Origin: Pseudomonas putida
Lineage (GTDB): Bacteria > Pseudomonadota > Gammaproteobacteria > Pseudomonadales > Pseudomonadaceae
Assembly (NCBI RefSeq): GCF_028682635.1
Contig: NZ_JANHLK010000009.1
Span: forward strand, 124,001 to 188,000
Length of the DNA: 64,000 nucleotides
Direction of reading: 5' to 3'
The stretch's first letter is position 1, and each line of letters opens with the position of its first letter. Both the position numbers and the translations under genes were made by a program. Of the stretch, positions 53,358 through 62,850 are shown piece after piece. Under the pieces are notes generated by a model, which saw nothing but the letters and a program-made list of their open reading frames with translations, had not been told where the DNA came from and made no database searches.

Positions 53358-54410
53358 TCACGGTTCCTGATGAAGTCGCTCTTCAAGCACTGCCCGCTCT
53401 CGATCCAGTTCCGCGCGTAACTCTTCCTCGCTCGGCAGTACCAGTTGGTATTTGCTGGCAAATAATTGTTCGTTGCCCTCCAGCACTGAGTAGCGCACTA
53501 CGGACTCATCCTTTTGCGCGCAGAGAATGATGCCTACAGTGGGGCCGTCTTCTTCTCCCCGCTTGAGGTCGTCGTACATGCGCACGTACATGTCCATCTG
53601 GCCTACATCCTGATGGGTCAGTTCACCACGCTTGATATCGAAGATGACGAAGCACTTGAGCAGGTAGTTGTAAAAAACCAGATCGATGTAGAAGTCCTTG
53701 CTCTCGGTGCTGATGCGCTGTTGCCGGGCGATGAAAGCAAAGCCTTTGCCCAGTTCGAGCAGGAAATCCTGCAACTGTTCGATCAGAGCCTGTTCGATCT
53801 CGCTTTCCTGAAGCCTGCCGGCACTGGGCAGGCCAAGGAATTCCAGCACAACCGGATCGCGGATGAAGTCCCGAGGGCTGGCCTTCATTTGCTGAATATT
53901 GGTGGTTGCTTCCTGAATGACGGGGCAGCGATCGCGGCTCGCCAAAAGACGTTCGTAGTACAGGGTATTGATCTGGCGCTCCAGCGCTCGGCTTGACCAG
54001 TTTTGGGTGGCAGACTCGTTCATGTACCAGAGGCGGGCGTTTTCGTTGTCGACTCTTAGCAGCCTGCGGTAGTGGGTCCAGCTCAATTCGTGACGCAGTG
54101 CGTCACAAATTGGGAACGCTTGGTAGAACAGGCGCATATACCGAAGGTTGGAGGCGTCGAAGCCCTTGCCGAATTCCGCTGTAAGTACCTTGGCCAAGGT
54201 CGAAAGCAATTGTTTTCCATACCCCGCCCGCCGGGCTCCTTCCTGCTCGAATTCGACAATATGCCGACCGATTTGCCAGCAGCTTTGCACTTGAATGGTA
54301 TCGACCGCGCGCAATACCTTCTGTCGTGCCTGGCGGATCAGCTCACCAAGATTGCCAAGCAGTGAGGTGATTTGTGGGTCTTGTGTGTCATCGGGTACGA
54401 GGGCGCTCAT
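53358..54410 (-). CDS. YhcG-type PDDEXK nuclease (DUF1016)
   Basis: 350 residues from the ATG at 54410 (MSALVPDDTQD), preceded by GGAAG. The N-terminal DUF1016 helical domain (WQIGRHIVEFEQEG, YGKQLLSTLAKVL, WTHYRRLLRV) precedes a C-terminal PD-(D/E)xK nuclease core (FYIDLVFYNYLLKCFVIFDIKRG). Family length fits. The biological role is unresolved in the family; nuclease, mobile-element and RM-associated roles have been proposed. It stands alone here without R-M genes. A frame to 54569 is an unlikely start. Confidence 0.9.
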   Translation of the reverse strand: MSALVPDDTQDPQITSLLGNLGELIRQARQKVLRAVDTIQVQSCWQIGRHIVEFEQEGARRAGYGKQLLSTLAKVLTAEFGKGFDASNLRYMRLFYQAFPICDALRHELSWTHYRRLLRVDNENARLWYMNESATQNWSSRALERQINTLYYERLLASRDRCPVIQEATTNIQQMKASPRDFIRDPVVLEFLGLPSAGRLQESEIEQALIEQLQDFLLELGKGFAFIARQQRISTESKDFYIDLVFYNYLLKCFVIFDIKRGELTHQDVGQMDMYVRMYDDLKRGEEDGPTVGIILCAQKDESVVRYSVLEGNEQLFASKYQLVLPSEEELRAELDRERAVLEERLHQEP

Positions 54411-54649
54411 GGAGTCTTCCGCAATAAGCTGAACAGGCAGAAGAGAATGGCAAGAGAGCATGGGTCGATGCTGCAGGGCGCAGCTGAAAAGACCGAAGGA
54501 CCGGACTGATAGGCGTGAAGGGTGACGGAGCGATTCACGTAGTACGTTTCGTAGTGGCTCCAAGTACAAATCGTTCTAGAACACGACGACGGCGCCGGAA
54601 ATCAAAATTGAGTAACGATTGGGTTCCATGGAGCCCGGGAGTCGTCATC

Positions 54650-55099
54650 ATGAAATCTGTGAAGTCACTGTTCCTTCCCTTTGTCGCCATCGGTGTGTTG
54701 ATGTTTCCGATTGCACCGCACGCTGCCAGCCTCGAGCCGATCGACAGTTCGGGCGTGCAGGTTCAACGGCAGGAACAAAACGGAATTACCTACCTGTCTG
54801 GCGGTATCGGTGAGGATGAGGCGAAAGCGATCCAGCAAACCACCGGTTACAACCTGCATATGACGTTCTCTGTCGGCGTCGAGAACAAATACATTCCGGA
54901 CGTCGATGTAGTCATTCATAACGCGCAGGGACAGAGCGTGTTGACCCTGACTCAAGCGGGTCCGCTGGTTTACGTCCAGCTGCCTCCTGGCAAGTACACG
55001 GTGGTTGCGACCCGTGCTGGCGAACAGCGGCGTGATACCACGGATGTTGGCACGGGAACCGCGCGCAATCTGGTATTTCACTGGAATGGTGATGTCTAG
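54650..55099 (+). CDS. Exported protein with carboxypeptidase-regulatory-like fold
   Basis: 149 residues from the ATG at 54650. The signal peptide (MKSVKSLFLPFVAIGVLMF onwards) is cleaved near PHAAS. The mature part has a beta-rich region with DVDVVIHNAQGQSVLTL and QLPPGKYTVVATRAGEQ, the pattern of carboxypeptidase-regulatory/transthyretin-like domains. Periplasmic; function unknown. Divergent from the YhcG gene across a 239-bp region. Confidence 0.75.
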   Translation: MKSVKSLFLPFVAIGVLMFPIAPHAASLEPIDSSGVQVQRQEQNGITYLSGGIGEDEAKAIQQTTGYNLHMTFSVGVENKYIPDVDVVIHNAQGQSVLTLTQAGPLVYVQLPPGKYTVVATRAGEQRRDTTDVGTGTARNLVFHWNGDV

Positions 55100-55245
55100 C
55101 CGAGTGTAGGCGTGAGGCGATTTCGTCAGCGTTCAAATCCGCAAACAGCAGCTTTCACTGCTGTTTGCGGAACATCGCGCGCTAGAGTTTTCGGTTTGCC
55201 GGCGTGCGATGGATGGTTTGCTGAACAAACACCTGGGGGATGGAG

Positions 55246-55683
55246 TTAGCGGATACTGCGGATGTTGCCTTTGTTGCCTTTTACGGTGACGGATACTTTC
55301 TTGAAGATGAAGTAGTTTTCTTCGTTCACTTCATAGCGAGGGGCGACGATCAGGTCGGCGCCGGAAGATTTGACCGCTTTGTAGGCCGCAGCAGATTTAA
55401 CCGCGCTGACGGGATCCAGACCAAGGCCGCTCAAGGCGCCGCTCTGACCGCCATAGCTGACGCCGTCGGCAAATTGGGAATCGCCGCCGAATTTGAGGAA
55501 ACCGAACAGAACGTTGACCGAAGACTGGCCGGAGATCGCGTCACCGACAGCGATGTCCGCTTTCAGGTCGGCTTTGACGGTGCTGTCGATTGGCGAGGAC
55601 GGCTGGCTGTTGTTGTAGCTGACGCAGCCGCTGGCGGTGGCAATGATTGTCGATAGGGCGAGGAACTTCAAAAGCGTGTTCAA
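55246..55683 (-). CDS. Small lipoprotein, TTG start
   Basis: 145 residues. TTG at 55683 is preferred: AAGGAAG ends 6 nt before it and the protein then begins as a clean lipoprotein signal (NTLLKFLALSTIIATASGC, with lipobox T-A-S-G-C and the cysteine to be lipidated). An ATG at 55716 would add 11 charged residues in front without a ribosome site. The mature part is polar with Val/Ala/Gly-rich strands and a basic C-terminus. Outer-membrane or periplasmic anchor; function unknown. Confidence 0.75.
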   Translation of the reverse strand: MNTLLKFLALSTIIATASGCVSYNNSQPSSPIDSTVKADLKADIAVGDAISGQSSVNVLFGFLKFGGDSQFADGVSYGGQSGALSGLGLDPVSAVKSAAAYKAVKSSGADLIVAPRYEVNEENYFIFKKVSVTVKGNKGNIRSIR

Positions 55684-55881
55684 TAGCTGCTTCCTTACGT
55701 TTAAACGTGAATGCATGCAGGCAGATTGGCTGCTGCAGTATTTTCACCGGGTAAGCGTGTGCCCTCTATGAGAGGGATCCTAGAGCGCTGTATGAAGAGT
55801 TGGCACAAATCTAGGGAAGTAGTGCCTTGTAGGCGTAGGAATTTTCGTTTGCGATGAATTTGGTTAAATCCCGGGCATAAA

Positions 55882-55909
55882 AAACCCTGAATCTCGCAAT
55901 TCAGGGTTT
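55882..55909 (-). terminator. Terminator of the TSUP exporter
   Basis: AAACCCTGAAT / ATTCAGGGTTT hairpin followed by a T-run when read leftward. Confidence 0.85.
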
Positions 55910-55933
55910 CGTTCACTCAGTGAAGGCCGGCGA

Positions 55934-56725
55934 TCAGAGCGAGGCTACCAAGTGCGTGAAGGCAACGCGCAAGGGATTGGTTTCCACGCTCAGAAGCTTG
56001 ATAGCCAGCGCACAGCAGACCACGATCAACATGGGCTTGATTAGCCGTGGGCCGACCCGAACAGCGGCGCGCGCACCCAATTGCGCGCCGATAAAGGCCG
56101 CCAGGGCCATGGCGATTGCGATCGGCCAGATGATCACCCCTTTGGTAATGAACACCGACAGCGAACCCAAGTTGCAGGAGGCATTGGCAAGTTTGGTAAA
56201 GCTCATGGCTCGCATCATGCCCAAGCCGCAGAGAAGAACGAACCCGACGATAAAGAACGAGCCCACGCCGGGACCAAATATGCCGTCGTAAAAGCCCAGT
56301 ATCGGCGCCACGGTAAACGAAAAAAGCAGAATGCCAATTCTCTTGCGTCGATCTTCGTTGGCCAGCTTTGGAGATAGCGCAAAATAGATGGCCACCAGAA
56401 TCAGCATGATCGGTACGCAAACTTCCAGATAGCGCTTATCGATAGAGCTGACGAGCAAGGCACCACTGGCACCGCCAACGAATCCGCAGATAACCAGGAA
56501 GCGGCCTTCTCTCCATTCGATCATTCCCTTGCGGGCAAAGGTAACTGTTGCCGATATGGTCGCCGAAGCCGCCTGGAATTTGTTGGTGGCTATCGCACTG
56601 ATGGGATCGACACTGGCTAAAAGCAAGGCAGGCAAAGTAATCAGCCCGCCACCGCCGGCAATTGCATCAAAAAAGCCGGCGCAAAAAGCAACGAGCGCCA
56701 ACATGTCAATTACATCCCAAGACAT
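55934..56725 (-). CDS. TauE/SafE (TSUP) family membrane exporter
   Basis: 263 residues with about eight membrane helices in two repeats. The family's glycine-rich start (FFDAIAGGGGLITLPALLLA) recurs in variant form in the second half (LGFYDGIFGPGVGSFF). TSUP proteins export sulfite, sulfoacetate or related organosulfonates. No sulfonate-degradation genes adjoin, so the substrate is open. Confidence 0.9.
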   Translation of the reverse strand: MSWDVIDMLALVAFCAGFFDAIAGGGGLITLPALLLASVDPISAIATNKFQAASATISATVTFARKGMIEWREGRFLVICGFVGGASGALLVSSIDKRYLEVCVPIMLILVAIYFALSPKLANEDRRKRIGILLFSFTVAPILGFYDGIFGPGVGSFFIVGFVLLCGLGMMRAMSFTKLANASCNLGSLSVFITKGVIIWPIAIAMALAAFIGAQLGARAAVRVGPRLIKPMLIVVCCALAIKLLSVETNPLRVAFTHLVASL

Positions 56726-57148
56726 TACATTCCCTCCTTGTAGTTATTGCCCATTAATCCCATGACTGTTCGTTCAGGCAGCTCCGCTTCCGATTCTGCT
56801 CAGCTTCATGATCAGGGTATGTCGTCCATTTCCGTTAAATCAGACGGAGAGTTCAGACAGACTCGTGAGGCTGGCAAAAATGGCCGATGACCACACCTGA
56901 AACTTCTCGGCCTCGCAAGCGTTAAGGCGCTTGCTGGCGTGGCGATAGGGAGGTGGGGGGTTACTGACTTATGAGTTTCGTTCGGACGCTACGACGCGTG
57001 GCCTACTGCTCCACACCCCCCGGCACTACCGAGCTTTTTCTTGGGAACCGAGCATATTTTTACTATTTTTCCTCGCCGCCAGAGTCGAGCATGATCCAGC
57101 GAAACCAATAATAACTGACCGTTTCAGCGGTCGGCATGGGAGTAGCGT
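56726..57148. other. 423-bp intergenic region before the amine-catabolism cluster
   Basis: No gene is supported. It contains the perfect inverted repeat GCAAGCG-TTAAGG-CGCTTGC (56915-56934), which could be an operator or transcript hairpin, then G- and C-rich tracts around 56953-56960 and 57016-57022. A ribosome site GGGAG (57138-57142) serves the aldehyde dehydrogenase. Confidence 0.55.
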
Positions 57149-58639
57149 GTGCTCGATCTCAACTACTGGCAGCAGCGGGCTGCCCGGCAAACATTCATTT
57201 CAAATGCCTTGATCGCAGGGCAGCAGGTTGCGTGCGCTTCGGGTGCGACTTTCGAGGTGATCAACCCGGCGACCAACCAGCTGTTGGCCTGTGTCACCGC
57301 CTGCGGCGAGGACGAAGTGAACCTTGCCGTGCGCTCGGCTCGCCGGGCGTTCGAAGAGGGGCCGTGGGCCCGTATGGCCCCGGTGGAACGCAAGAAGATC
57401 CTGATCCGGCTCTCCGAACTGCTGCTGGCCAACCGCGAGGAGCTGGCACTGCTCGACTCGCTGAGCATGGGCAAGCCGGTCATGGATGCCTACAACATCG
57501 ATGTACCTGGCGCGGCCCATGTGTTCGCCTGGTACGGTGAAGCCCTGGACAAGCTCTACGACCAGGTTGCGCCGACCGCGCGCAATGCCCTCGCCACCAT
57601 CACTCGCGAGGCCCTGGGGGTGGTTGCTGCCGTGGTGCCATGGAATTTCCCGCTGGACATGGCGGCCTGGAAGCTCGCCCCGGCATTGGCCGCCGGTAAC
57701 AGCGTGGTCCTCAAACCCGCCGAGCAGTCACCATTCTCCGCCTTGCGCCTGGGTCAGTTGGCGCTCGAGGCCGGCATACCGGAAGGGGTATTGAATGTTG
57801 TCCCGGGCCTGGGCGAAAGCGCCGGCAAGGCCCTGGGGCTGCATCCTGATGTGGACTGCCTGGTGTTCACCGGCTCGACCCAGGTTGGCAAGTACTTCAT
57901 GCAGTACTCGGCGCAGTCCAACCTCAAGCAGGTCTGGCTGGAGTGCGGCGGCAAGAGCCCGAACCTGGTCTTCGAAGACTGCCAGGACCTGGATCTGGCC
58001 GCGGAAAAAGCCGCGTTCGGCATTTTCTTCAATCAGGGCGAAGTCTGCTCGGCCAACTCCCGGCTTTACGTGCAACGCTCTATCTACGATGAGTTCGTCG
58101 AGCGCCTGATCGCCAAGGCTCGGACCTGGATGCCCGGTGATCCGTTGGACCCACAAAGCAGGGCAGGTGCGATCGTCGATAGCGAGCAAGCCACCCGCAT
58201 CATGAAGGCGATCGAGCAGGCACGGGGTGAAGGTGCGAAGCTCCTGGCAGGCGGCGATCGCCTGACGATCAATGGGTCTTCGAACTTCATCCAGCCGACG
58301 ATCTTCGCTGACGTGGGTAGAAACATGAGCCTGGCGCGTGATGAAGTGTTCGGTCCGGTGCTGGCCATCAGTGCCTTCGACTCCGAAGAAGAGGCGATTG
58401 AGTTGGCCAACGACAGCATCTACGGGCTGGCCGCTTCAGTCTGGAGCGATGACCTGAACCGCGCTCATCGGGTGGCCCGGGCATTGAAGGCCGGGACTGT
58501 TTCGGTCAACACCATGGATGCACTGGATGTCGCCATTCCTTTTGGTGGCGGCAAGCAGTCCGGTTTCGGGCGCGATCTTTCCCTCCATTCGTTCGACAAG
58601 TACACGCAACTCAAAACCACCTGGTTCCAGCTTCGTTGA
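57149..58639 (+). CDS. Aldehyde dehydrogenase (PuuC/KauB-like)
   Basis: 496 residues from GTG at 57149, preceded by GGGAG. NAD(P)-dependent oxidation of an aldehyde to the acid. Catalytic Cys300 (NQGEVCSANSRL) and Glu265 (WLECGGKSP) are present, with the cofactor stretch PWNFPLDMAAWK. Closest in feel to gamma-aminobutyraldehyde or gamma-glutamyl-aminobutyraldehyde dehydrogenases of polyamine breakdown. Its likely partner is the transaminase 1.1 kb downstream. Ends in a terminator at 58680-58707. Confidence 0.92.
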   Translation: MLDLNYWQQRAARQTFISNALIAGQQVACASGATFEVINPATNQLLACVTACGEDEVNLAVRSARRAFEEGPWARMAPVERKKILIRLSELLLANREELALLDSLSMGKPVMDAYNIDVPGAAHVFAWYGEALDKLYDQVAPTARNALATITREALGVVAAVVPWNFPLDMAAWKLAPALAAGNSVVLKPAEQSPFSALRLGQLALEAGIPEGVLNVVPGLGESAGKALGLHPDVDCLVFTGSTQVGKYFMQYSAQSNLKQVWLECGGKSPNLVFEDCQDLDLAAEKAAFGIFFNQGEVCSANSRLYVQRSIYDEFVERLIAKARTWMPGDPLDPQSRAGAIVDSEQATRIMKAIEQARGEGAKLLAGGDRLTINGSSNFIQPTIFADVGRNMSLARDEVFGPVLAISAFDSEEEAIELANDSIYGLAASVWSDDLNRAHRVARALKAGTVSVNTMDALDVAIPFGGGKQSGFGRDLSLHSFDKYTQLKTTWFQLR

Positions 58640-58679
58640 GACCGACCACGTCGCAAGGCGTGGCAGGGAAAACCCATCT

Positions 58680-58707
58680 GCACGCACCCCTCGGGGTGGC
58701 GTGCTTT
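58680..58707 (+). terminator. Terminator after the aldehyde dehydrogenase
   Basis: GCACGC-ACCCC-TC-GGGGT-G-GCGTGC stem with one bulge, followed by TTTT. Confidence 0.7.
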
Positions 58708-58865
58708 TCATGCTTGTGGGGCCGCTGGAGCGGTCATTCAGCACCCATTGGTCGACTCACCCTAACGGGTGATATCGGCAGTTTTGCGAGCGTGGGAACA
58801 TCATTTCAACCCCGGCACCAGTCACCTCGTGTCGCTCCCAATCGTACTTTCGGCGAGTCTTTGAA

Positions 58866-59705
58866 GTGGAAAACGATCGGTTTTTTTCTGCGCAATGGTT
58901 CGAACAGATGGCCAAGGTGACCGAGAGTATCGGCCAACCGGGATTCGCCGCGACGCTGTTCGAAACCCTGGGCTGTATCTGGCCCATTCAGGCGACGACG
59001 CTGTACCTGTATCCCCATGGCGGTATGCCCAGCGCGCTGTTCGAACTGGACGGTCCCTGGCTGCCGCAAGGCAATGTGCGCCAGTACCTGTCCGGATTCT
59101 ATCTGCTTGATCCGTTCTACGGTGCCTGTGTGGAAGGCGTCAGCTCCGGTTGCTACGACCTCGCTGACGTCGCTCCCGACCACTTCGAACTCAGCGAGTA
59201 CTACCAGTCGTTCTATCGGCACTCGCACCTGCAGGATGAGTTGAACTACATCCTGCAGTCTGCTCCCGGGCTGAGCCTGGCTGTCTCACTGGCGTTCACG
59301 GAAAAGCTCGACGCGGCTACGACGCAGCAGTTCAAGTGCATTACGCCCTGGATCCTGACCTTGCTGGGCAAGCATTTTGTCGGCCTGGACACGCGCGGCG
59401 CTCGATTTGAAAACCAATTGGAGCAGCGCATCCACTCGGCACTGAACAACTTCGGTTCGTCGATCCTGACCGAGCGCGAATGCCGCATCGCCCAACTGAT
59501 CCTGCGTGGCCATTCGACCCGCTCCCTGGCCGAGCGCCTCGGGGTGTCGGAGGACACCATCAAGTCTCATCGCAAGAACGTCTACTGCAAGCTCGACATC
59601 GGCACGCAATCGGAGCTGTTTTCACTGTTTATCGATTCGTTGGCCGAAGCCCAGGGCGTGCTCAGCAAAGACCCTCTTGAAAGCTACATGAGCAAGACCC
59701 GCTGA
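58866..59705 (+). CDS. LuxR-family regulator of the amine cluster
   Basis: 279 residues. The C-terminal LuxR/GerE helix-turn-helix is at about 200-262 (ILTERECRIAQLILRGHSTRSLAERLGVSEDTIKSHRKNVY). The N-terminal ~180 residues form an unassigned, possibly ligand-binding domain rich in aromatic residues (FYLLDPFYGACVEG). There is no LuxI gene nearby and no receiver domain, so it is a LuxR solo, probably sensing the amine substrate. It sits between the dehydrogenase and the transaminase, all in one direction. Confidence 0.88.
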   Translation: MENDRFFSAQWFEQMAKVTESIGQPGFAATLFETLGCIWPIQATTLYLYPHGGMPSALFELDGPWLPQGNVRQYLSGFYLLDPFYGACVEGVSSGCYDLADVAPDHFELSEYYQSFYRHSHLQDELNYILQSAPGLSLAVSLAFTEKLDAATTQQFKCITPWILTLLGKHFVGLDTRGARFENQLEQRIHSALNNFGSSILTERECRIAQLILRGHSTRSLAERLGVSEDTIKSHRKNVYCKLDIGTQSELFSLFIDSLAEAQGVLSKDPLESYMSKTR

Positions 59706-59753
59706 GCGGACTTGCTACCCCTCGCGTGACTACCAACAAAAGAGAAAAAAGCC

Positions 59754-61136
59754 ATGAATGCACCCTTCGAACCGAAACGGCAGACTGAGGATTACCAGAA
59801 GTCCGATGCCGCCCACCACATCCATGCGTTTGTGGATCAAAAGGCGCTCAATGCCGAAGGTCCTCGGGTGATGGTCCGCGGCGAGGGCCTGTATCTCTGG
59901 GACAACGACGACAAGCGTTACCTGGACGGCATGTCGGGCCTGTGGTGCACCCAGCTCGGTTATGGTCGCAAGGACCTGAGCGCTGCGGCGGCTGCGCAGA
60001 TGAACCAGTTGCCGTACTACAACATGTTCTTCCACACCACCCACCCAGCGGTGATCGAGCTGTCCGAGCTGCTGTTCAGCCTCCTGCCGGGCCACTACAG
60101 CCACGTCATCTACACCAACTCCGGCTCCGAAGCGAACGAGGTGCTGATCCGTACCGTTCGCCGTTACTGGCAGGTGGTCGGCAAGCCGCAGAAGAAGATC
60201 ATGATCGGCCGCTGGAACGGTTATCACGGCTCGACCCTGGCGGCCACTGCGCTGGGCGGGATGAAGTTCATGCACGAGATGGGCGGCCTGATTCCGGATA
60301 TCGCGCACATCGATGAGCCTTACTGGTACGCCCAGGGCGGCGAGCTGACCCCGACCGAGTTCGGTCGTCGCTGTGCCTTGCAGCTGGAAGAGAAGATTCT
60401 TGAGCTGGGCGCCGAGAATGTCGCAGGCTTTATCGCCGAGCCTTTCCAGGGCGCTGGCGGCATGATCTTCCCGCCTGAGAGCTACTGGCCGGAAATCCAG
60501 CGCATCTGCCGTCAATACGATGTGCTGCTGTGTGCCGATGAAGTGATCGGTGGCTTTGGTCGCACGGGCGAGTGGTTCGCCCACGAGCACTTCGGTTTCG
60601 AGCCGGACACCCTGTCGATCGCCAAGGGCCTGACCTCCGGTTACGTGCCGATGGGTGGCCTGGTGCTGGGCAAGCGCATTGCCGACGCGCTGGTGGAGCA
60701 GGGCGGTGTCTTCGCCCACGGCCTGACCTATTCCGGACACCCGGTCGCGGCTGCGGTGGCGCTCGCCAACCTGAAAGCGCTGCGTGATGAAGGCATCGTT
60801 CGCCAGGTGAAGGAAGATACCGGGCCGTACTTGCAGCAGATTCTGCGCGAGGTGTTCGGCAACCACCCGATGGTCGGCGAGATCCAGGGCGCGGGCCTCG
60901 TCGCGGCCTTGCAGTTCGCCGAGGACAAGGCGACACGCAAGCGCTTCGCCAACGAAAACGACCTGGCCTGGCAATGTCGCACCTTTGGTTTTGAAGAGGG
61001 CGTGATCATTCGCTCGACGCTTGGCCGCATGATCATGGCGCCGGCACTCGTGGCAACGCGCACAGAGCTGGACGAGCTGGTGGAAAAGACCCGCATCGCG
61101 GTAGACCGCACCGCACGGATCGCGGGAAAGCTCTGA
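59754..61136 (+). CDS. Class-III omega-aminotransferase (SpuC-like)
   Basis: 460 residues. The PLP lysine is Lys291 (SIAKGLTSGYVPMGG), with ADEVIGGFGRTGEWF before it and GGMKFMHEMGG near the active site. This resembles pyruvate-dependent putrescine and omega-amine transaminases that turn an amine into an aldehyde. With the aldehyde dehydrogenase this gives amine to aldehyde to acid. The start ATG at 59754 follows AGAGAAAAAAGCC. The N-terminal FEPKRQTEDYQKSDAAHHIHAF is typical of the group. Confidence 0.93.
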   Translation: MNAPFEPKRQTEDYQKSDAAHHIHAFVDQKALNAEGPRVMVRGEGLYLWDNDDKRYLDGMSGLWCTQLGYGRKDLSAAAAAQMNQLPYYNMFFHTTHPAVIELSELLFSLLPGHYSHVIYTNSGSEANEVLIRTVRRYWQVVGKPQKKIMIGRWNGYHGSTLAATALGGMKFMHEMGGLIPDIAHIDEPYWYAQGGELTPTEFGRRCALQLEEKILELGAENVAGFIAEPFQGAGGMIFPPESYWPEIQRICRQYDVLLCADEVIGGFGRTGEWFAHEHFGFEPDTLSIAKGLTSGYVPMGGLVLGKRIADALVEQGGVFAHGLTYSGHPVAAAVALANLKALRDEGIVRQVKEDTGPYLQQILREVFGNHPMVGEIQGAGLVAALQFAEDKATRKRFANENDLAWQCRTFGFEEGVIIRSTLGRMIMAPALVATRTELDELVEKTRIAVDRTARIAGKL

Positions 61137-61308
61137 AGTCATCTGTGAGCGGGTTGGTGATCGACAGCGTTACATCAGCCTGCGTGCCTATCGATTGAAC
61201 AAGAGGCTGCCCGACACTGGGCAGCCCACCCTTCAGCAGACCAATCACTCACGGTATCCGTTCTTCGGATACCGCAGCGTCCTGCATTCAAATTTTCAGG
61301 AGTCAGCA

Positions 61309-62688
61309 ATGAATACAATAACAAGCGTGGCCGATACTCCTTCCCATCATTCCCCGTCGGAATCGGTTTCGCCCGGCAGGTTTCGACAATCCCTGGGTCT
61401 TACCGCCCTGGTCCTCTTCGGCTTGGCGTACATGGTCCCGCTGGCGGTGTTCACCACCTATGGCCTGGTGACCCAGATGACCAAGGGCCACTTGCCCACC
61501 GCCTACCTGCTGACCCTCGCCGCCATGCTGCTGACCGCCTACAGCTACGGACGCATGGTGCAGGCGCATCCGTATTCGGGGTCCGTGTACTCCTATACGC
61601 GCAAGGCGTTCGGCAGCTACTTTGGCTTCATGGCCGGCTGGACCTTGTTGCTGGACTACATCTTTCTGCCGTTGCTCAGTTATCTGCTGATCGGCATCTA
61701 CATGTCCGAATACTTCCCCGCGGTTCCCGCTGCGGTGTGGGTGCTCGGCTCCATTGCCCTGGTGACCTTCCTCAACCTGATCGGCATCGAATCCATCACC
61801 CGGGTCAACCTGTTGCTCGTGGTTGTCCAGTTGGTCTTCATCGTGGTGTTCGTTGCGTTGTCGATCCACAACCTGGGGGATCAAACAGAGCCGGTTTCGC
61901 TGCTCGCACCCTTCCATCATGAAGGCTTCAGCGTTCCGTTGATCATGACCGGCGCAGCGGTCCTGTGCCTGTCCTTTCTCGGCTTCGACGCCGTGTCGAC
62001 AATGGCCGAGGAGACACCCAACCCACGGCGCCTGATCCCCCTCGCGATCATGGTGGTGAGCCTGCTCGGTGGCCTGCTGTTTGTCCTGGTTTCGTATTTC
62101 GCGCAAATGGTCTATCCGCAATGGAACACCTTTGCCGACCCGGACTCGGCGTCGCTGGACGTCATGCGCCGCGTGGGTGGAGAACTGCTGGTGACCGCCT
62201 TTACCGCCACCTATGTGGCCGGCTGTTTTGCCTCGGCGATGGTCTCCCAGGCCAGCGTCTCCCGGGTGCTGTTCGCCATGGGCCGCGATGGCGCGCTGCC
62301 TCGGGTGTTCGGCAGGCTGGTCTCGAAGAAGCGCGTGCCGGCCACCGCGATCATGCTGGTCAGCCTGTTCTCCCTGATTGCCCTGTTCATCACCCTCGAT
62401 ACCGTGGCCAACATGATCAGCTTCGGCGCGCTCTTCGCGTTCTCGGCGGTGAACCTGGCGGTCATCAAGCATTATCTGGTCGACCAGAAGCTGCGCGGCA
62501 CCCGCAACTGCCTGCTATACGGCGTAGTACCGGCCCTGGGGTTCCTCAGCACTATTTGGCTGTGGACCAGCCTGTCCAGCATGTCGTTCGTGATTGGGCT
62601 GTGCTGGATGGGGTTGGGGCTGCTTTGTTTGCTGGGCGTAACGCGTGGGTTCCGGGTGAAGCTGCCGGAGTTGCAGATGGCGGAGTGA
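61309..62688 (+). CDS. APC-family amine/amino-acid permease (PuuP-like)
   Basis: 459 residues with about 12 membrane helices. The start at 61309 follows CAGGAGT. Helix 1 has LVLFGLAYMVPLAVFTTYG and the mid-region has CLSFLGFDAVSTMAEETPNPRR, matching putrescine/ethanolamine-type APC importers. It probably takes up the amine that the transaminase and dehydrogenase degrade. Last gene of the cluster. Confidence 0.88.
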   Translation: MNTITSVADTPSHHSPSESVSPGRFRQSLGLTALVLFGLAYMVPLAVFTTYGLVTQMTKGHLPTAYLLTLAAMLLTAYSYGRMVQAHPYSGSVYSYTRKAFGSYFGFMAGWTLLLDYIFLPLLSYLLIGIYMSEYFPAVPAAVWVLGSIALVTFLNLIGIESITRVNLLLVVVQLVFIVVFVALSIHNLGDQTEPVSLLAPFHHEGFSVPLIMTGAAVLCLSFLGFDAVSTMAEETPNPRRLIPLAIMVVSLLGGLLFVLVSYFAQMVYPQWNTFADPDSASLDVMRRVGGELLVTAFTATYVAGCFASAMVSQASVSRVLFAMGRDGALPRVFGRLVSKKRVPATAIMLVSLFSLIALFITLDTVANMISFGALFAFSAVNLAVIKHYLVDQKLRGTRNCLLYGVVPALGFLSTIWLWTSLSSMSFVIGLCWMGLGLLCLLGVTRGFRVKLPELQMAE

Positions 62689-62781
62689 TCGGAGCGCAGA
62701 GGCCGGACTGCGCCCGCCGTCCCTCGTGATCGCCGACCAGGCTTTCACGGGGGGCTTACAGGGGAGCAAACCATAGAAAGC

Positions 62782-62809
62782 AAAAAACCCGCACCAGGCG
62801 GGTTTTTTG
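62782..62809 (-). terminator. tRNA-Phe terminator
   Basis: AAAAAACCCGC-ACCAG-GCGGGTTTTTT hairpin, T-run on the minus strand, 42 bp beyond the tRNA. Confidence 0.85.
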
Positions 62810-62850
62810 TGTGCTTTCAGGTGTGCTTGGCATCACCTGAAAACGGAAGG

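Noticed and set aside
53358..57148. A defence island around the YhcG gene
   Set aside because: Neighbours are a hydrolase, small exported proteins and a TSUP exporter; no other defence-type genes or mobility genes are visible.
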